Assembly (NCBI RefSeq): GCF_003073045.1
Contig: NC_037603.1
Coordinates: 14,576,192 to 14,640,191, forward strand
Reading direction: 5' to 3'
Origin: Pomacea canaliculata
Lineage: Eukaryota > Mollusca > Gastropoda > Architaenioglossa > Ampullariidae
Length of the DNA: 64,000 nucleotides
In this document: positions 37,301 to 49,466 of the stretch, one piece after another
Numbering within the stretch: position 1 is the stretch's first letter
How the letters are laid out: every line of letters begins with the position of its first letter
The notes under the pieces: generated by a model
Database searches by the model: none
What the model was told of the DNA's origin: nothing
What the model saw: the letters and a program-made list of their open reading frames with translations, nothing else
Position numbers and translations under genes: made by a program

Positions 37301-40300
37301 TGCATAGATGCATGCACATAAACATGAGAGTGTGAGTACTTCAAATAAACAAAAGATCTATCTTGAACAAGATACTTCCATTGTAATTGTACTCGAATTT
37401 CATTGTAATACTGTTGAGTACCCATCACAGAAATATTCAATGGCACATGCCTTGTCTTTTAGGTCCTGTATGGATTGTGTTTTTATTGAAAATTTTCAAG
37501 TGACTGTTATATTAGAAGTCTTCTTTTTGACATAGTAAACATCCAGGTACTTATGCAAATAGAAAAAGTGATCTGAATGCTTATGCAGAACATGCCAAGC
37601 CTCTTGGTTTCAACAGCTTTCTATGTAGTTTGTCATCTGCTTGACCCAAACATTGCCTCTAATGATGGACATTTACACCAGTTATGTAAAAATCATGAAT
37701 ATATGAACATTCTTAATTTCTCCTGAAAGATCCACTTCTGACTTGTATTGAAGGTGGTATTGGAGCCAATGAGTGGTTTGAATATGATGTGACAGAAGAA
37801 GAGACAACTTCTGTGACTCCAGACTCAGCTGATGCTACAGCCATGCAGGCATTGATTGGACTTCAGAACAGTGGAGCTAAAATTGTGAATCGGTTAGCTT
37901 TAATTGTATTTAAACATATGCTAATTAATGTTCATTATAGTCTTTAACATATGCTATTGGCTTAAATTTGTTCTGTTTGGACCACAAATGATTCATAGGC
38001 TTGAAGAATTAACATTTCTTAGTCCTGAGAAATGGAGAACAATTTCCTCTGAGTGATAAATATAGAAATGTAGAAGTTTGTGATAAAAGCACCAAACAAA
38101 ATGTCATAGCTAAAAGCAATGTAAATGGTTTACCAGTATATATGTGTACTGAGTCATTGGAAATCCTTGGCCTTGAATCTGTGGGCTAATGAAGCATGAT
38201 GTGCTGGTGCAGGAGCAGTAGTGCCCATGATCAGCAGGGGCCTGGCTCTCAAGAACAGTGTTACACTTTAGGTAAGAGAACAGCTCATATACCTTCTTCT
38301 TGTAGACACCAGTCTCAAGAATAGTGTTACATGTTAGGAAGAAAACAGCTCATATACCTTCTTGTTGTAGATACCAGTTGTTCATGAATTAAATAGTATT
38401 TAAGCAGATTTTTTTCTTATACCATTCTTTCCTTTTCAACCACTCCCACCGTCTTTTAAATGTAACTCTAACATGTGTGCATCTCCTTGCCAGAACAAGC
38501 CATGACCTTGCTGAACCAGGGTCACCAGGTCTCTGATACTGACATCGAAAAGGGGGTTCAAGGGCCGAATCAGGTGGTCAGAAAAGCTATAGTTCATGCC
38601 AGCAAAATATCAGCTGTGAACAGTGGCCTTCCTGGGGGCATGGCCCACCAGGTGCAGAAACCTCTGACGGACAGTGACTCTTTACCTTCTACCTCCAGCA
38701 CTGACGTCAAAGTACAGCAAGGTGAACTGGATCCACAGACTGGCCTTTTCTATAGTTCTGTTTTACCATCCACTGCTGCAGCTCAACCACAGGTCTCAAG
38801 CAGTGGTCAAGAGGACTCCGCATTTCAAGCAGATCGATTGCCAATCGTTTCTGTTTCAACACATCTCCAGCAACCAGTTGCCCCGCAGACTGCTCTTCCT
38901 CAACCTTTAATTGTGTCTGTGCCTGCCCAGCATCCTGCTGTCACGCCACAGCCTATGGACCTACTTAGCAGCTCTTTGGCGCAGGCACAGATTGACTTGG
39001 ATTCCTACGAATTCACAGAAGACGGGAGTGAGAACTATGTCCCTGAAACAAACATCATGAATGTTGTCAGTGATGGGAACAGTGTGGATAATGCTTCTCA
39101 GCCAGCATCATCCACTGCTGAAGTGGTTGACTTTACCAGCATCCTTCTAGGGGAGTCAGATTCTCCATCAGAAGAGATTGAACAGACTGATGCAGGTATG
39201 TTGTTTGGTGATATTAGATTCATTTTTAAAGGCAAAGGAGACATAATTTTATGTCTACATAATTTGCTGTTATTTTTCCCTCTTAACAGTTACATGAAAC
39301 ATGATGTACTTTTTAAAAAGTAGTATGAGATAACCAGAAAAGAAAATCAAACACCCATCCCATATCAACTTTTCTTTTGCGATAAAGAATGTTAATACTA
39401 AAAGCAAGGATATACACAACCTCAATTCGGAATATACTTTGTGTGTGTTTGTGTACATGAAGATTTTGTGGCTTTTCACATGGATGACATGGAGAGCTCC
39501 TTCTCCCAAACAAGAACTCTTCCCAATGAGACCAAATTATGTTTGATTGGTCCGTAGTTTAGAAGGTCCACTGTATTTAACAGTTGGAATTAAGATTGTA
39601 CTTGCCAGCTGGTTGACAGACACCCCTGTCAGTGGATTTATTTTGTGGACAGACATCATTCCTCAGTTGACACAACCTGCCTCACACCTGCCCCCTTCCA
39701 CAGTAGCATCTCTGCAGTCACCATGGGCAGTGGCCAACAGACAAACAGCCTTCATGCCTCTAGAGAACATGAAAGATAGCAGGACAGCCAGCATCAAAAT
39801 CATCGCTCACGAACAGGTAAAGTTGCAGCTGCTTGTCATGCATGTATTGAATCGTTGTCTGTCTGTCCTCCCATCATAACTTTTTATTGTAGATGGCAAG
39901 TCTTTTTGAAAAAAAATTAACGATAGTGTAAAGAGGAATGAAAGTTCCTTAGCCATTAGAGAATTGTTGACATGTTCACAATAGCAGATAGTGCCTGGTG
40001 GAAATGTTATGTGTATATCATGGCATAAGCAGATATTATTGTAGTAATGCATTTGGGTTATTAAATTTTATCATTGTGATTGTGGTGAGTTTAGAGTAAT
40101 GTCTGGATGTTTCAGCAGCATGTAATAAAGTTCGCATATAAAAAGGAAACTTGGAGTCATAGTTTTGGGTGTCATTGTCAAGATTTAATGTGCTTGCCAG
40201 TCTTCACTCATGTTTATTGTGTTTTTAGCTACCTGTTGATGCCTCATCATTTGTGCCAACGCATAGCAGCAGCAAAAGTAGCACCACGACAAATGGCAGC

Positions 40301-43113
40301 TTCATTACAATGTCATCAGGGGCCCTGGGACCGCTACCCTCTGCATCAGTTTCTGTTTCTTCATCTGTGGCTTCAGCCACCTCACTAGCAACACTTTCAT
40401 CGGCAGCAGCAGTTGTGGCTAATGCACGCAATGCCAACTCTATCCATGGTGCTTTGCCAGGTTCAGTGGCATCAACTACAATAACAAAACCAGAGGTTAT
40501 TCCTCTGACTGCTTCACGGACGTTTGTTTTAGAAAATACTGTGCCAGTAAGCATTGACCCCTTATCTAGAAGGACATTAACAGTTTCTAAACCTTTGACA
40601 GAATTAACTGGGACAGTTCGTTTAGTGCATGATGGACATACACAATCAGAAGTGGACACTCAGCGACAATTAGATATAGCTGTTTTATCACCTGATGTGC
40701 CAGTGTCATCCACAGCAGACTTTTCTTCAACAGGAGATGATGAGGTGAACTTGATTTCCATCCCTGATGCAGGTTTGTACAATTATTTATTAGTTTTGGT
40801 GCAGGGCAAGGGTAGATGTACACTTTATGATATACCTGGCTGCCTTTGTATTTAAATAGATTTATTTTACATTAAAAAAAGAACTGTATGGTATGCACAT
40901 GATATCAAATAGGTAGATCTATTTTAAAGTTCTGGTATTCACATGAGTGACTGTAAGTTGCATTAAGGAAACCTTGTCTTACACTTTTCACAGGCACAGC
41001 AGAAATTGCCGGTGATGGGCTTGACCCCAATAACTCTCAGAGGCATAGCAAACGCAAACGGAAACCTCCTCCTGTCCTGGAAGAAGATGCTGTTGGGTCA
41101 TCTGGGAGCAGCTGGGTCAGGGCAGCATCTAAGTAAGCAAAACATAACTAGTGTCTCTGATTTCATAAAATGAGTTCTACATTTGTAATTGAAAATGTTG
41201 TTCGTTCTAATGCGAGAGTTGCATAAAAGATGAGAATTGCATAGAATTGAATTGATGTCTGATGGGGTTGTGTGGAGTGGTTGATAGTGACGTAGCATCT
41301 TATGCACTTGTCTGTTCTGCTAATAAGCAGCTGAGTGCTTTTCCCATACATTCTTATTATTTCCCCATATTCGATTTTGGGTTTACGTTGATAATGAGAA
41401 ATGTTATTTGTGTCAAAGTAAAGTGTGAAAGCTTAAGGGCAGCTGTTTTCGTGCTTTTTTGTGTGTCAAGCATTCTGATGAGAGTGAGTCGCTTCAGGGG
41501 AGCAAATAGGGAAAAGGGGGAGCTTAATGCAGCAGCCTGGTTTACACAGCCAGGTAAGGATTATTCTTCTTAGCAGTCTCTAGACAGAATTGATGTTTGT
41601 TTATTTTTATGGATAACTTTACAAACATTTTGATATTTTATTTTTACTTACATGTTCAGCTAACTTCTTTGGCATTTTTTTTCCCCCGAGACTTCGTTCA
41701 TTTATTGTTAATGTAGTTTAGAAATACACTTTGAGAAACATTCAAAACAAAACTGAATTCAAATTAGATGGGCATGGGTGAAATCTGTATAAATGGTGTT
41801 CATCGTGAAGTTTGAAAGGAAAAGATATTTGTCATTTTTTACAGTCGATCCAGCAGATGCACCTGATTACTACTCCATTATAAAGAATCCCATGGATTTT
41901 GCTACCATAAGGAAAAAACTCGAGGTAAAATGAATGCGTGTGTATGTGTGCACATGCACAGACATATTTATAGATTTATGTATTTGTTAAAATATTAAGG
42001 TATCTATGTAGGAAAATAGATATTTTGCAAAATTGAAAGTGTAGCATGTAAGCTGTGATAAGTAGTCAGCATTATATATATATCTATATTTTTTTTAATT
42101 TATAATTTTTATGCGGAACAGCATTAGAACTGTGTACTTCAGTGTCATGTTTCAGCATTTATAAAACTGTACAGCATATATATTGGTGGCTTTATTGTTT
42201 CAGAGTGGCCAGTACGCACATTTTGATGATTTTCATGCAGACATGCTGTTGGTGCGCAGCAATTGTTTCTTGTACAACCTGCCCAGCACTCTTGTTTGTC
42301 GAGACTGTGTGCAAGTATTTAATTTCTACCAGCAAGAAATTGATCGTCTTCTGGACAAATCTACTAACAAGGTTAGGGATGGAAATAAAACATTTTATCT
42401 CTTTGTTTGAGCATGATATTTGCTTGTTCTTGTGTCGAGCTGAAATAGACATTTACCTGTGTGTGTGCACATACCTGTAGGTATTTGTGTGGGCACATAA
42501 CATGGACAAGACCAGTTAAAGATTTTAAAGAGTTTAGGTATCCAAAAAACATTGTAATACCACATACGGATGCAGCATTGAGCCTTTATAGAATGCTCAA
42601 ACTAATACAATAAAACCTCTCTATTAAGACTCGCTAAAATCCAACAAAATTGGGTGGTGAGAAGAGCCCTAATAGGGAAATCAACCAGTTTAGTTTCGTT
42701 CAACAAACCATGATTTCAACACCTATAAATTCAAGTTGACTTATTTAAATATTGAAATAAAGTTCTTTAAAATGTTTTTTTTTTTTTTTGTTTGTTTTCA
42801 CTTTCACAAACTGTCAGTCATAAAGTTGGGTTGAGGAGGTAGTCTTGATAGAGATGACGTTTGTATAGTGAAATACATCTATTAAAAATTTACGGGTTGA
42901 AACTCAAAGGGGGTTGTAATCAGGAAGGTCTTAAGAGGTTTTACTGTATTTGCATATTATGGATATGAATACATTTGCAAAGAAATTAAATGTTTTAGTG
43001 GTTTGGTTTTGCAGTTGTGTGAGTGTTTCTTTCATATTCTTTTCCTTCAGGCACACACAGGTTCTCCAGTCAAGAAAATTATTCGTTTGGATAAAAGTCC
43101 AGGCAAATCTTAA
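28322..43113 (+). CDS. EMSY: EMSY (BRCA2-interacting transcriptional repressor) with C-terminal bromodomain
   Basis: EMSY is a nuclear chromatin-associated repressor. The 23 coding exons are: 28322-28482, 28643-28717, 29022-29218, 29609-29737, 30024-30253, 30651-30879, 31307-31410, 32220-32358, 32726/32746-32898, 34239-34382, 34794-34909, 35546-35701, 37099-37207, 37754-37892, 38213-38271, 38494-39195, 39620-39816, 40229-40772, 40994-41132, 41471-41553, 41845-41924, 42204-42371, 43051-43113 (about 1,371 aa). The ENT domain (residues 1-80: SRDECKRILRRLELEAY, STERHRAEVRRAVNDEKLTT) and blocks EGRRLVPLLPRLVPQTAFT, SNVVVLPSG, GMKIITQ, KILPKP, SKPNVIVVQKT and DPQTGLFY match human EMSY. Much of the rest is Ser/Thr/Val/Pro-rich and presumably disordered. 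A KRKRK motif precedes a bromodomain at about 1232-1346. The exon at 32726 breaks frame near 32760 unless an acceptor at 32745 is used. The intron after 34382 has a GC donor. The exon start at 39620 could instead be 39653. Confidence 0.92.
28536..28554. repeat. (GT)n microsatellite
   Basis: An uninterrupted GT run of about 19 bp lies in the first intron after the EMSY start-codon exon. A second, interrupted run sits near 31225-31243 in a later intron. Neither affects a splice site. Confidence 0.8.
33140..33500 (-). repeat. tRNA-derived SINE plus a second partial copy, minus strand
   Basis: Read from 33500 on the minus strand, a tRNA-like head (GTGGTGCAACGGTTAGCACC) is followed by B-box-like GCGTTCAGCTCTTG, then CTCTGCATGTGGCATC, TTTACAGGCTGC, and the tail TTAGTTGCTGGCTC..GTAAAACACC ending near 33300 in a C-rich stretch. 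A second, headless copy of the tail half occupies about 33140-33255. Both lie in the EMSY intron 32899-34238. This is the most complete copy of the SINE family seen at 2092 and 23397. Confidence 0.65.
34987..35006. other. Perfect 20-bp palindrome in an EMSY intron
   Basis: TGTACTACTCGAGTAGTACA is its own reverse complement. It is flanked by two direct copies of ACTGACAATAGCT, ending at about 34987 and starting at about 35018. It could extrude as a cruciform or be the remains of a small insertion with duplicated flanks. Function is unknown. Confidence 0.6.
35090..35450 (+). mobile_element. CR1/L2-clade LINE reverse-transcriptase fragment
   Basis: Translation around 35230-35430 gives VVTPLLKKPIIDPDNL, then a degraded segment with EKIV, then NHNLLEPFQSAC. 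These align with the N-terminal reverse-transcriptase motifs of CR1/L2-type LINEs (VVTPLLKKP..D..NYRPVSNL..EK.V..NNLLEPFQSAY). One in-frame stop follows EKIV. It is a dead 5'- and 3'-truncated copy in the EMSY intron 34910-35545. Confidence 0.7.
35880..35960 (+). mobile_element. LINE 3'-terminal fragment
   Basis: GAATTGCCCCTGGGGATC followed by AATAAAGTTGTATT is typical of L2/CR1-type LINE 3' ends. It lies in the EMSY intron 35702-37098 and may come from the same kind of element as the fragment at 35090-35450, from which it is separated by an exon. Confidence 0.5.
38247..38378 (+). repeat. 65-bp tandem duplication across an EMSY 5' splice site
   Basis: Two adjacent copies, 38247-38312 and 38313-38378, start TCTCAAGAA.AGTGTTACA and share AACAGCTCATATACCTTCTT. 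The first copy contains the last 25 bases of the exon ending at 38271 and its donor G|GTAAGA. In the second copy the donor has become GGAAGA, so it is not usable. The duplicated exon end now sits inertly in the intron. Confidence 0.85.
40994..42371 (+). other. Bromodomain-coding exons of EMSY
   Basis: Four exons (40994-41132, 41471-41553, 41845-41924, 42204-42371) encode a complete-looking bromodomain fold. They show helix Z (SSWVRAASNILMRVSRFRG), a ZA loop with AAWFTQPVDPADAPDYY, the IIKNPMDFATIRKKLESGQY signature, helix B (HFDDFHADMLLVRSNC), and FLYN, whose Asn (about residue 1320) is the position that anchors acetyl-lysine. Helix C is CRDCVQVFNFYQQEIDRLL. The Trp-Phe at 1264-1265 occupies the WPF-shelf position. 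Donor and acceptor phases match on both sides (2/1, 1/2, 0/0, 0/0), and the preceding exon supplies the start of helix Z, so the domain belongs to the same transcript as the upstream EMSY linker. Confidence 0.85.
42606..42948 (+). mobile_element. Tc1/mariner (pogo-like) MITE in the last EMSY intron
   Basis: The left end reads TACAATAAAACCTCTCTATT and the right end is GGTCTTAAGAGGTTTTACTGTA. Their reverse complements agree over about 20 bp with small gaps, and the element is flanked by TA. Ends beginning CAGTAAAACCTC are typical of pogo/Tigger-type elements. The 343-bp interior contains a T tract and no transposase. Confidence 0.6.
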
Positions 43114-46100
43114 CAGTGATGCATAAAAAGCATAACATTGGTTCATCAAGAGCGAACACTGTGGCAGCTGCGGCCAATGAAAGGGACAGCTGACGTTCAT
43201 TGTAGTGATTCTGCCAAGAGGACATTACTGCAGAATAATTTTTGCATGGCACTGCATCTAGTTAGTCTGTGTCAAGCAAACCTTGAAAATATGAAGCATC
43301 TGAACAAGATGGAAGAGCTGGAGGCCTACTTATGGTGAAGGCTTGAACAGCTGATTGTTTACATGTGGCAGCTTAGTGAGGTGGGGGAGGAGATCTCCAC
43401 TTAATATAAAGGTGCAAAAGGAGCAACAGGAAGAGGAGTACATGTTCGTTGCAGTTGCTAATTCTTGTACTGACTGACTTTTGCACCTTGCCAAGCGATG
43501 TGTATTTACATTTAAGCTGTTGACTTCTCCAGTCAGCTCCTGACTTGTAACCTGTGCATTGATTTCATTTCTCTGGTTTGTTATCAGGAATTCCTTATTC
43601 TGCACCCATCTATGGAATGCAAACAAATGTTCAGTAGAACTTCTGTTTCGAGCAAGTTTTCCCTTGTTGCACTTGTGTTTATGTCTCTTGGAACATTTTT
43701 TCTCCCCCGTTGCCAAAGTGATTATTTTAGGAGTAGATGTGTTGGTGTTCAGGTATCTTGTCTGTGATTTTTGCATCTTTGCAAGGTAAAGATGTGGGAT
43801 AAATGAGGAGAGCTGTATCTAGAACACAAAAATTCTTTCTTCTGTCTGTCCTTCTGTGGCTGTTACATCCCATGGGGGAATAAGGAGTAACTACTTATCT
43901 AAGATTTTGTGAGTGGTAATATTGGGCTTATTTTAATTTGTTATCTTCAATGAAGGTAGTAGTTATATAGATTTTGTTTTCTTCAATCCTTTTAAGATGC
44001 TTGGGTTGGGTGAGACCTGACAGGGTAAAGGGGTACTTCTTACAACTTGTTTTTTAAGATGTAAAACTGATAGTGCTCTGCTTTTGCAGCAAATCTTTAA
44101 AAGCACCGGATACCCTGAAGACATTTTCATGCAGCTTGTAATGTGATGGGTATGTAAGGGAAAAGATCATCTGCTACTTTAAAGACATTTGACATTGAAA
44201 ACTGACATTAACAGTTGCATCATGCTGTTGGAAGAACTAGTACAGGCATTACATTATGAAATGTAAGATTTGAATGGAACCAGGGATAGATACCTTAAGA
44301 AGCCTTAAGATATGGGAATGGTTCTTTTGTGTTTCATTTTGAATGGATTTACTCTCTGTGTTAACACCTGTGGGAGAGATTTGTAATTATCAGTTTGTAA
44401 TGTGGGACTGCAGACCATAAAGATTAAACTGATCAAAGGCTGGACAGCTTCAGGTAGCATCTTGTTAATGTGAAGGATTGTTTGGCCATTTGCAATATTG
44501 CCAGAATTAAAGAGCTCTGTATTTTTAACAGATCTTCCTTTGTTTGGACACTCTTTCTGTTTCTGGCATATGTGAGAAGTTAGGAAATCATTGTTATGAA
44601 TGATGACCCTTGTGGTTTGTCAGGAAACTTACTGGGTAGGCTATCAAACAGTTAAGAGCAATTATTCTGTTCCTAGTGTTCAGTGTCATAGTTTGCAGGT
44701 GAAGTGGAACAGTGCATGAAAATATGCACAAAGAACGAGTAGTTTATGATTAGGCTTTGTTCTCGGTTCAACTGATAATGCAACACTTACACTTTGTAAC
44801 TTTAATCATTTCAATGAAAATGAAACAAAAATGCTATGTCCCAGTGTTCACAACAGTAAAAACAATTGTTTGACTCAACTGTTAAGTCTCTTTAACTGCT
44901 TTTTGTGTGATTGCAGACAAAATCTTACAGAACGTGCTGATGGAGATTGAAACAATAGTTTAAAAGTTTGGATACTACAGTTTGATGTTATAGAGCAGGG
45001 GCCACATCTGGTCCAAAAGGTGCCTCATGCAGCCCGCTAATTTTAATCAGACACAACATAATTTCTTTTTTAACGTTATAATTCTGGCAAAACCGCCATG
45101 TTCTGACCTGTAAGATTTTATATCATGTCCAGTCCAGCCCTCGAGCAAGAAAAGGTTAGGCAACACTGCTATAGAGTTAAATGGTTCCTTTAACTTGCAG
45201 CAAAGAGTTTTTTATTACCATATTTTAGCTATAGGGGTCTTTTATGTTTTTGTTGTTTATTGTTCCTTTCTTTCTTTCAGTGTCAGTGTCAAATAGAAAT
45301 TTTGTGCAGTTTTATCTGTAGAAAAAGATCTGTGCTTAATACAGTGTTTGTATTTCAATCCTCTCCAGTGCACACCAGCTTATTCAGTCCCTTGCCCAAA
45401 ATTATAGACATGGGCCAAGTTGTCACAGATCTTCCCTTATCTGGCTGTAACTTATAATGTTTTCTTGCAGAAAATATTACCCATGTCATCGCAAAAACAT
45501 CTGACTGCGCTGTATTTTATGCAGCACTTTTGTTAGTACATGTGTGTGTATATATATATATTTTCTGCTGGGTATGACAGAGCTAAAGTAATTAGTGAAA
45601 GGTGGATCCAACTGCTTAATAATTAAAAGCTAACAGAAGTGTCAAACTAAGCTCAAAGTTGAATGAACTTAGTATCATAAACAGATAGAAAAATACACCT
45701 TATAGGTGCTTGATAGACATATTTAAGTAGTTTTTATAAATCTTTAAATAATATATGTTGTAGACAAGCATGGTCTCACATGTTGCAGATTTTCTTGTGT
45801 AAAATTTCATGAGGTTTGATTGTGAATATGGACAACAAACAGGTTAACATAGTGCAATATTCCAGTCAACATTTTAATTAACTAATATTTTTCTAATGTG
45901 AATCTAAAGCATTCAATATATTCCATTGCAGTTATCAGTGCTTTTTATAATCCCATAGCATGTATGTTCTCACAATTGTAGTTTGAGCATATAAAATACT
46001 CTTTTCTAAAGTATGAAATCTGGAACATGGTATAACAAAGAGAGTATGTATGTGACAAACAAGACCTACCATTGACCGCTGGTATCCCTCTGTTGCATAG

Positions 46101-49100
46101 TCAGCCTGGTGACAGGGTGTTAGAAGTTCCATCTTTCTCAGGCCACTCAGCTGTTCATTATTTGCAAATGACCTGCAGCATCTACTTGAGGAATCTTGTT
46201 AACAAATATTATTCTTAATATTTATTGGTTGCTGTTTTTTGAAAGTTATTATCCTGTGTCATTGGCTGCTGGAGTGCTGTCTGCCTCCCAGGATGAGATA
46301 TTGTTACTTTAAAATACATTATCAAAATACCTGAACAGATTTATTTATTATCTGCATTTTGCATTTATCTACAAGTAGGTTTTACTCCTTTTTTTCCCTC
46401 TTCTGTGTATCCAAGGTCTGCATGTTTTATGTTTAACTAATCTGCTGTGAAGAAACTAAAGGTGATGTTGCAATTGTTCTTTTTGGTTACTAGTAGTTTT
46501 CATGTCTTGGCTCTAAATATTCATATTTTGTCAGTCAGGCATTTTAGATTGCAGAATTTTATGCTGGGGAAGGGGAATTGCGGAATACTTGTGTGTTCAT
46601 CCGGTTTATTCTTTTTTTTTCCCCACTCTTAGGGACAATTAATAGTCTGCTAGCCCATGCATTTAAAAGAACTGACTGATGAAGGCTAAAGTTGCTTGTG
46701 CTTAAACTGTTTTTACAAAACTAAGAGTAAATTCCTGGGAGTCAGCTGAGATATGGTCAGTTTCCAGGTGGGCACATTTACTGCTATAGCTGACACAGTG
46801 TCTTCTAAAGCATTACTCTGGCAGTTTTATCAACTCTGACCCAGATTAATGAACATGTAAGTAAATGTTAGCAGATTTAGTATGCTATCGGCTTTCATTC
46901 TACAAACCCTTTGGCTTTGAATTAATCAGTCTTTATTGTCTGCATAAGGTACTGCTCCAGAACAGATGTTTGTTTTTGGCTCACACAAGAATTACCTAAA
47001 AATGAATTTTATCAAAATTTTAAACTGAAATTTTCTTGGAATTTTTTAGGAGGCTTGATACATTTCAGCAATAAACCATGAAAAATTTGATATTGTAGAG
47101 TATATATTTCATATAAATGTTATCCATTCAGCCTTACTGGCAGAGATGTCAGTAGCTCTTTCATTACCTTCAGTTGGAGTGCTACAGGGGTGTCCGGTGT
47201 TCTTGAATACCCTTCTTGGTGATGAGCTGTTTTATCTGTGGTCTTCTCATAGAACTCCAGTAAATCCTCTTTTTCTTGTTGGCCAAAGCAGTTATGACAT
47301 TTTTTTTAATAGAATATTTAGTCTCCCTCCACCTGAGCTGCATCCCTGATATTAACTCGCAAAATTTAAGAGCCTCGGGTAAAGTTGGGAAAAGGTCATA
47401 GTCTTCTAACACACTTGGGGCTGAATGAAGTGTGAGAACTAGAAGCAGCTGCCCTGGAAATGTAAACATTCAAGATGGCAAGGTTTCAGTATTATAAAGA
47501 TGAATGGGTGTATTTTATTTCTGAAATAACTTTTAGTTAATTCATCTGTAGAGTGAAAAATCTTGGGATTAAAGTTTCAAAGCAGGCCTGTAAGATGCAA
47601 GAAGACAGAGACTTGGACAACAATGCTGAGAATGGTGATGGCTGTATGTATTTATCTCCAGACCCTCAACTTTTTCATCTAAATTTTTAGAGCATTTAGG
47701 GAACACTTTAGAAATTAACTAGATGTTTAGGTTGGGTTTTTTTTTTTTTTTTTTTTTTCGACGTTGAGAATCTGTTGTTTGGTATGGCATATTTATCTGC
47801 AGGTTGATGTCTCTGTTCAAATGTCCATTATCAGCTGTAAACTTGAGTCTTATTGTTGGAGAAGGTGACCGTTTCATTTTGTGCAAGTATTGAAAGGCCA
47901 GTTTGTGATTTTCTGATTTAATGATACAGCTGTTCTGAATCTGGACTGATGCATGTCTTTGTGCTTACATATACATGTGTGAATATATGCATCCTGGATA
48001 TATGCAAACTATTGTGGCAGGAATAAATATAAAAAGTACAGAATATTATATTTCAGTCAGATTTGGAGCAGGTGTAGAGCGGCAGTGTTGAAGTCACTCA
48101 AAATAGGCAATTGATATAAAAATTCTCATACCCTCATCAATACCCATTCTATTTACTAAACCATAACTAAGAATTTGACCATTTAAAAAATATCACTTTA
48201 TGATTTTGCTTTCTTACCTTCAGGTCACTTCAGTGTGTTCAGTCTTTTTTTTAATTGCACATTTTGTATTGACACAATGATTTGTACTCAAGTCCTGCTG
48301 TGTGTTGAAGAAGATTATTATTATTATTTTTTTGTATGTTAGCAGCAGGCACTTACAAAAACAACTACTTAAAAATGCCCAATGTTCAACATTTTCTGGG
48401 AGCACCGTTTAAAGGGATTTACATTCGCAGGTGCATGGAAATGCACACATACAAATTAGATGCATGTACACACTCTTGTTATCATACATGTTAATTGAAA
48501 TGTTCAGCTATGTTTATTATTGTAAATAAATGTTTTCTAATATTTAAAAAAAACTATTAATGAGAGTTCTTGTTCATTATAATAATATAGAAGGTTTTGT
48601 CTTCTGCGGGAAAACTCCACCTGCGCTTTGAATTTGCAATTTGAAGCATTATCTCATCTTTCATTGAGTGTTTACAGCTGCAGACATGTAAATTCTAAAA
48701 AAAGGATGTAGGTAAGATGTATTTTTTGAGGGACATTATGTTTTTAACCTTTTCTACAAATCTTCTCAAATCTTTTCCTTTGACAATAGCTAAGACAACA
48801 CTGTGAATAGCTTTGTTTACAGAAGATTTCATTTTCACTGAACAGTTGAATGATTACTCTTTGACCAAACCTTACCAATCTCAAAACTACATAACAAAAG
48901 ACTGACATAAAATATCTATCTGAAGCAAAAGCTACTCTCGTAGATTCTCACCCAAGTGATCTCCAAATATCTCTGCACTCTGTGTCTTTTGATAAATTTT
49001 GTTCTGAGTTCCCTCCAAAGTAGGTGAAATACAAACAGTCTAGAGGCAACTGATAAACTGTTGTCAACAGAGTGAATGCCATCTGGAAAGCTTGTTCCTG

Positions 49101-49466
49101 AAGATTGTCAATTTGTTTAACACAAAAAGTGCTTACTTACCACTAAGATCTTAAGTTAAATAAACAGGACAAAATACTGAGTTTATTTAGGCTCAGATGA
49201 CAGCACATATCTGCATGCACACATCTATGCCCATGATACATGTTAGTGTGCATATGCAAGAAAGTGTATGAGAGTGTGTGCGTGTGATGGAATAGGGTGG
49301 GGAAGAAATGTGTGACAGTATGTAGCAGCGTGTCATCAAACATCTCACATAACCAGAGTAATGAAGAATCCTGGAAGTATTCAAAAACTTTAGTAAAACA
49401 GTAGCTTATAATAAACTATTTACATCATACTTTGAAGTAACCGCCAAAAGACCAGTTGCCAATCAT
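43114..49466. other. EMSY 3' untranslated/downstream region
   Basis: No coding exon was found on either strand. The sequence is AT-rich, with a long T tract near 47740-47758 and many dispersed AATAAA-like sites; the one at about 48535-48540 is followed by an A-rich stretch. Open frames such as the 148-codon minus-strand frame at 43330-43776 show no domain and no splice context. The real 3' UTR length is undetermined. Confidence 0.4.
44996..45168 (-). mobile_element. hAT-type MITE, copy 2
   Basis: A 173-bp copy of the family at 14764 and 53512 lies here in reverse orientation. It is flanked by a near-perfect 8-bp target duplication, TTATAGAG (44988-44995) and CTATAGAG (45169-45176), as expected for hAT insertion. 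Termini are CAGGGGCCAC and its imperfect inverse GGCAACACTG. Confidence 0.75.

Noticed and set aside
40225..40659. 144-codon minus-strand open frame
   Set aside because: Antisense shadow of the Ser/Thr/Val-rich EMSY exon 40229-40772; the plus frame has splice phase and homology support.
40994..43113. Bromodomain as a separate downstream gene
   Set aside because: Phase is kept across every junction, helix Z begins inside the exon carrying the EMSY linker, and no start codon or promoter-like sequence precedes it.
43330..43776. 148-codon minus-strand open frame just after the EMSY stop
   Set aside because: Basic, low-complexity start and no splice or family support; it sits in the probable EMSY 3' UTR.
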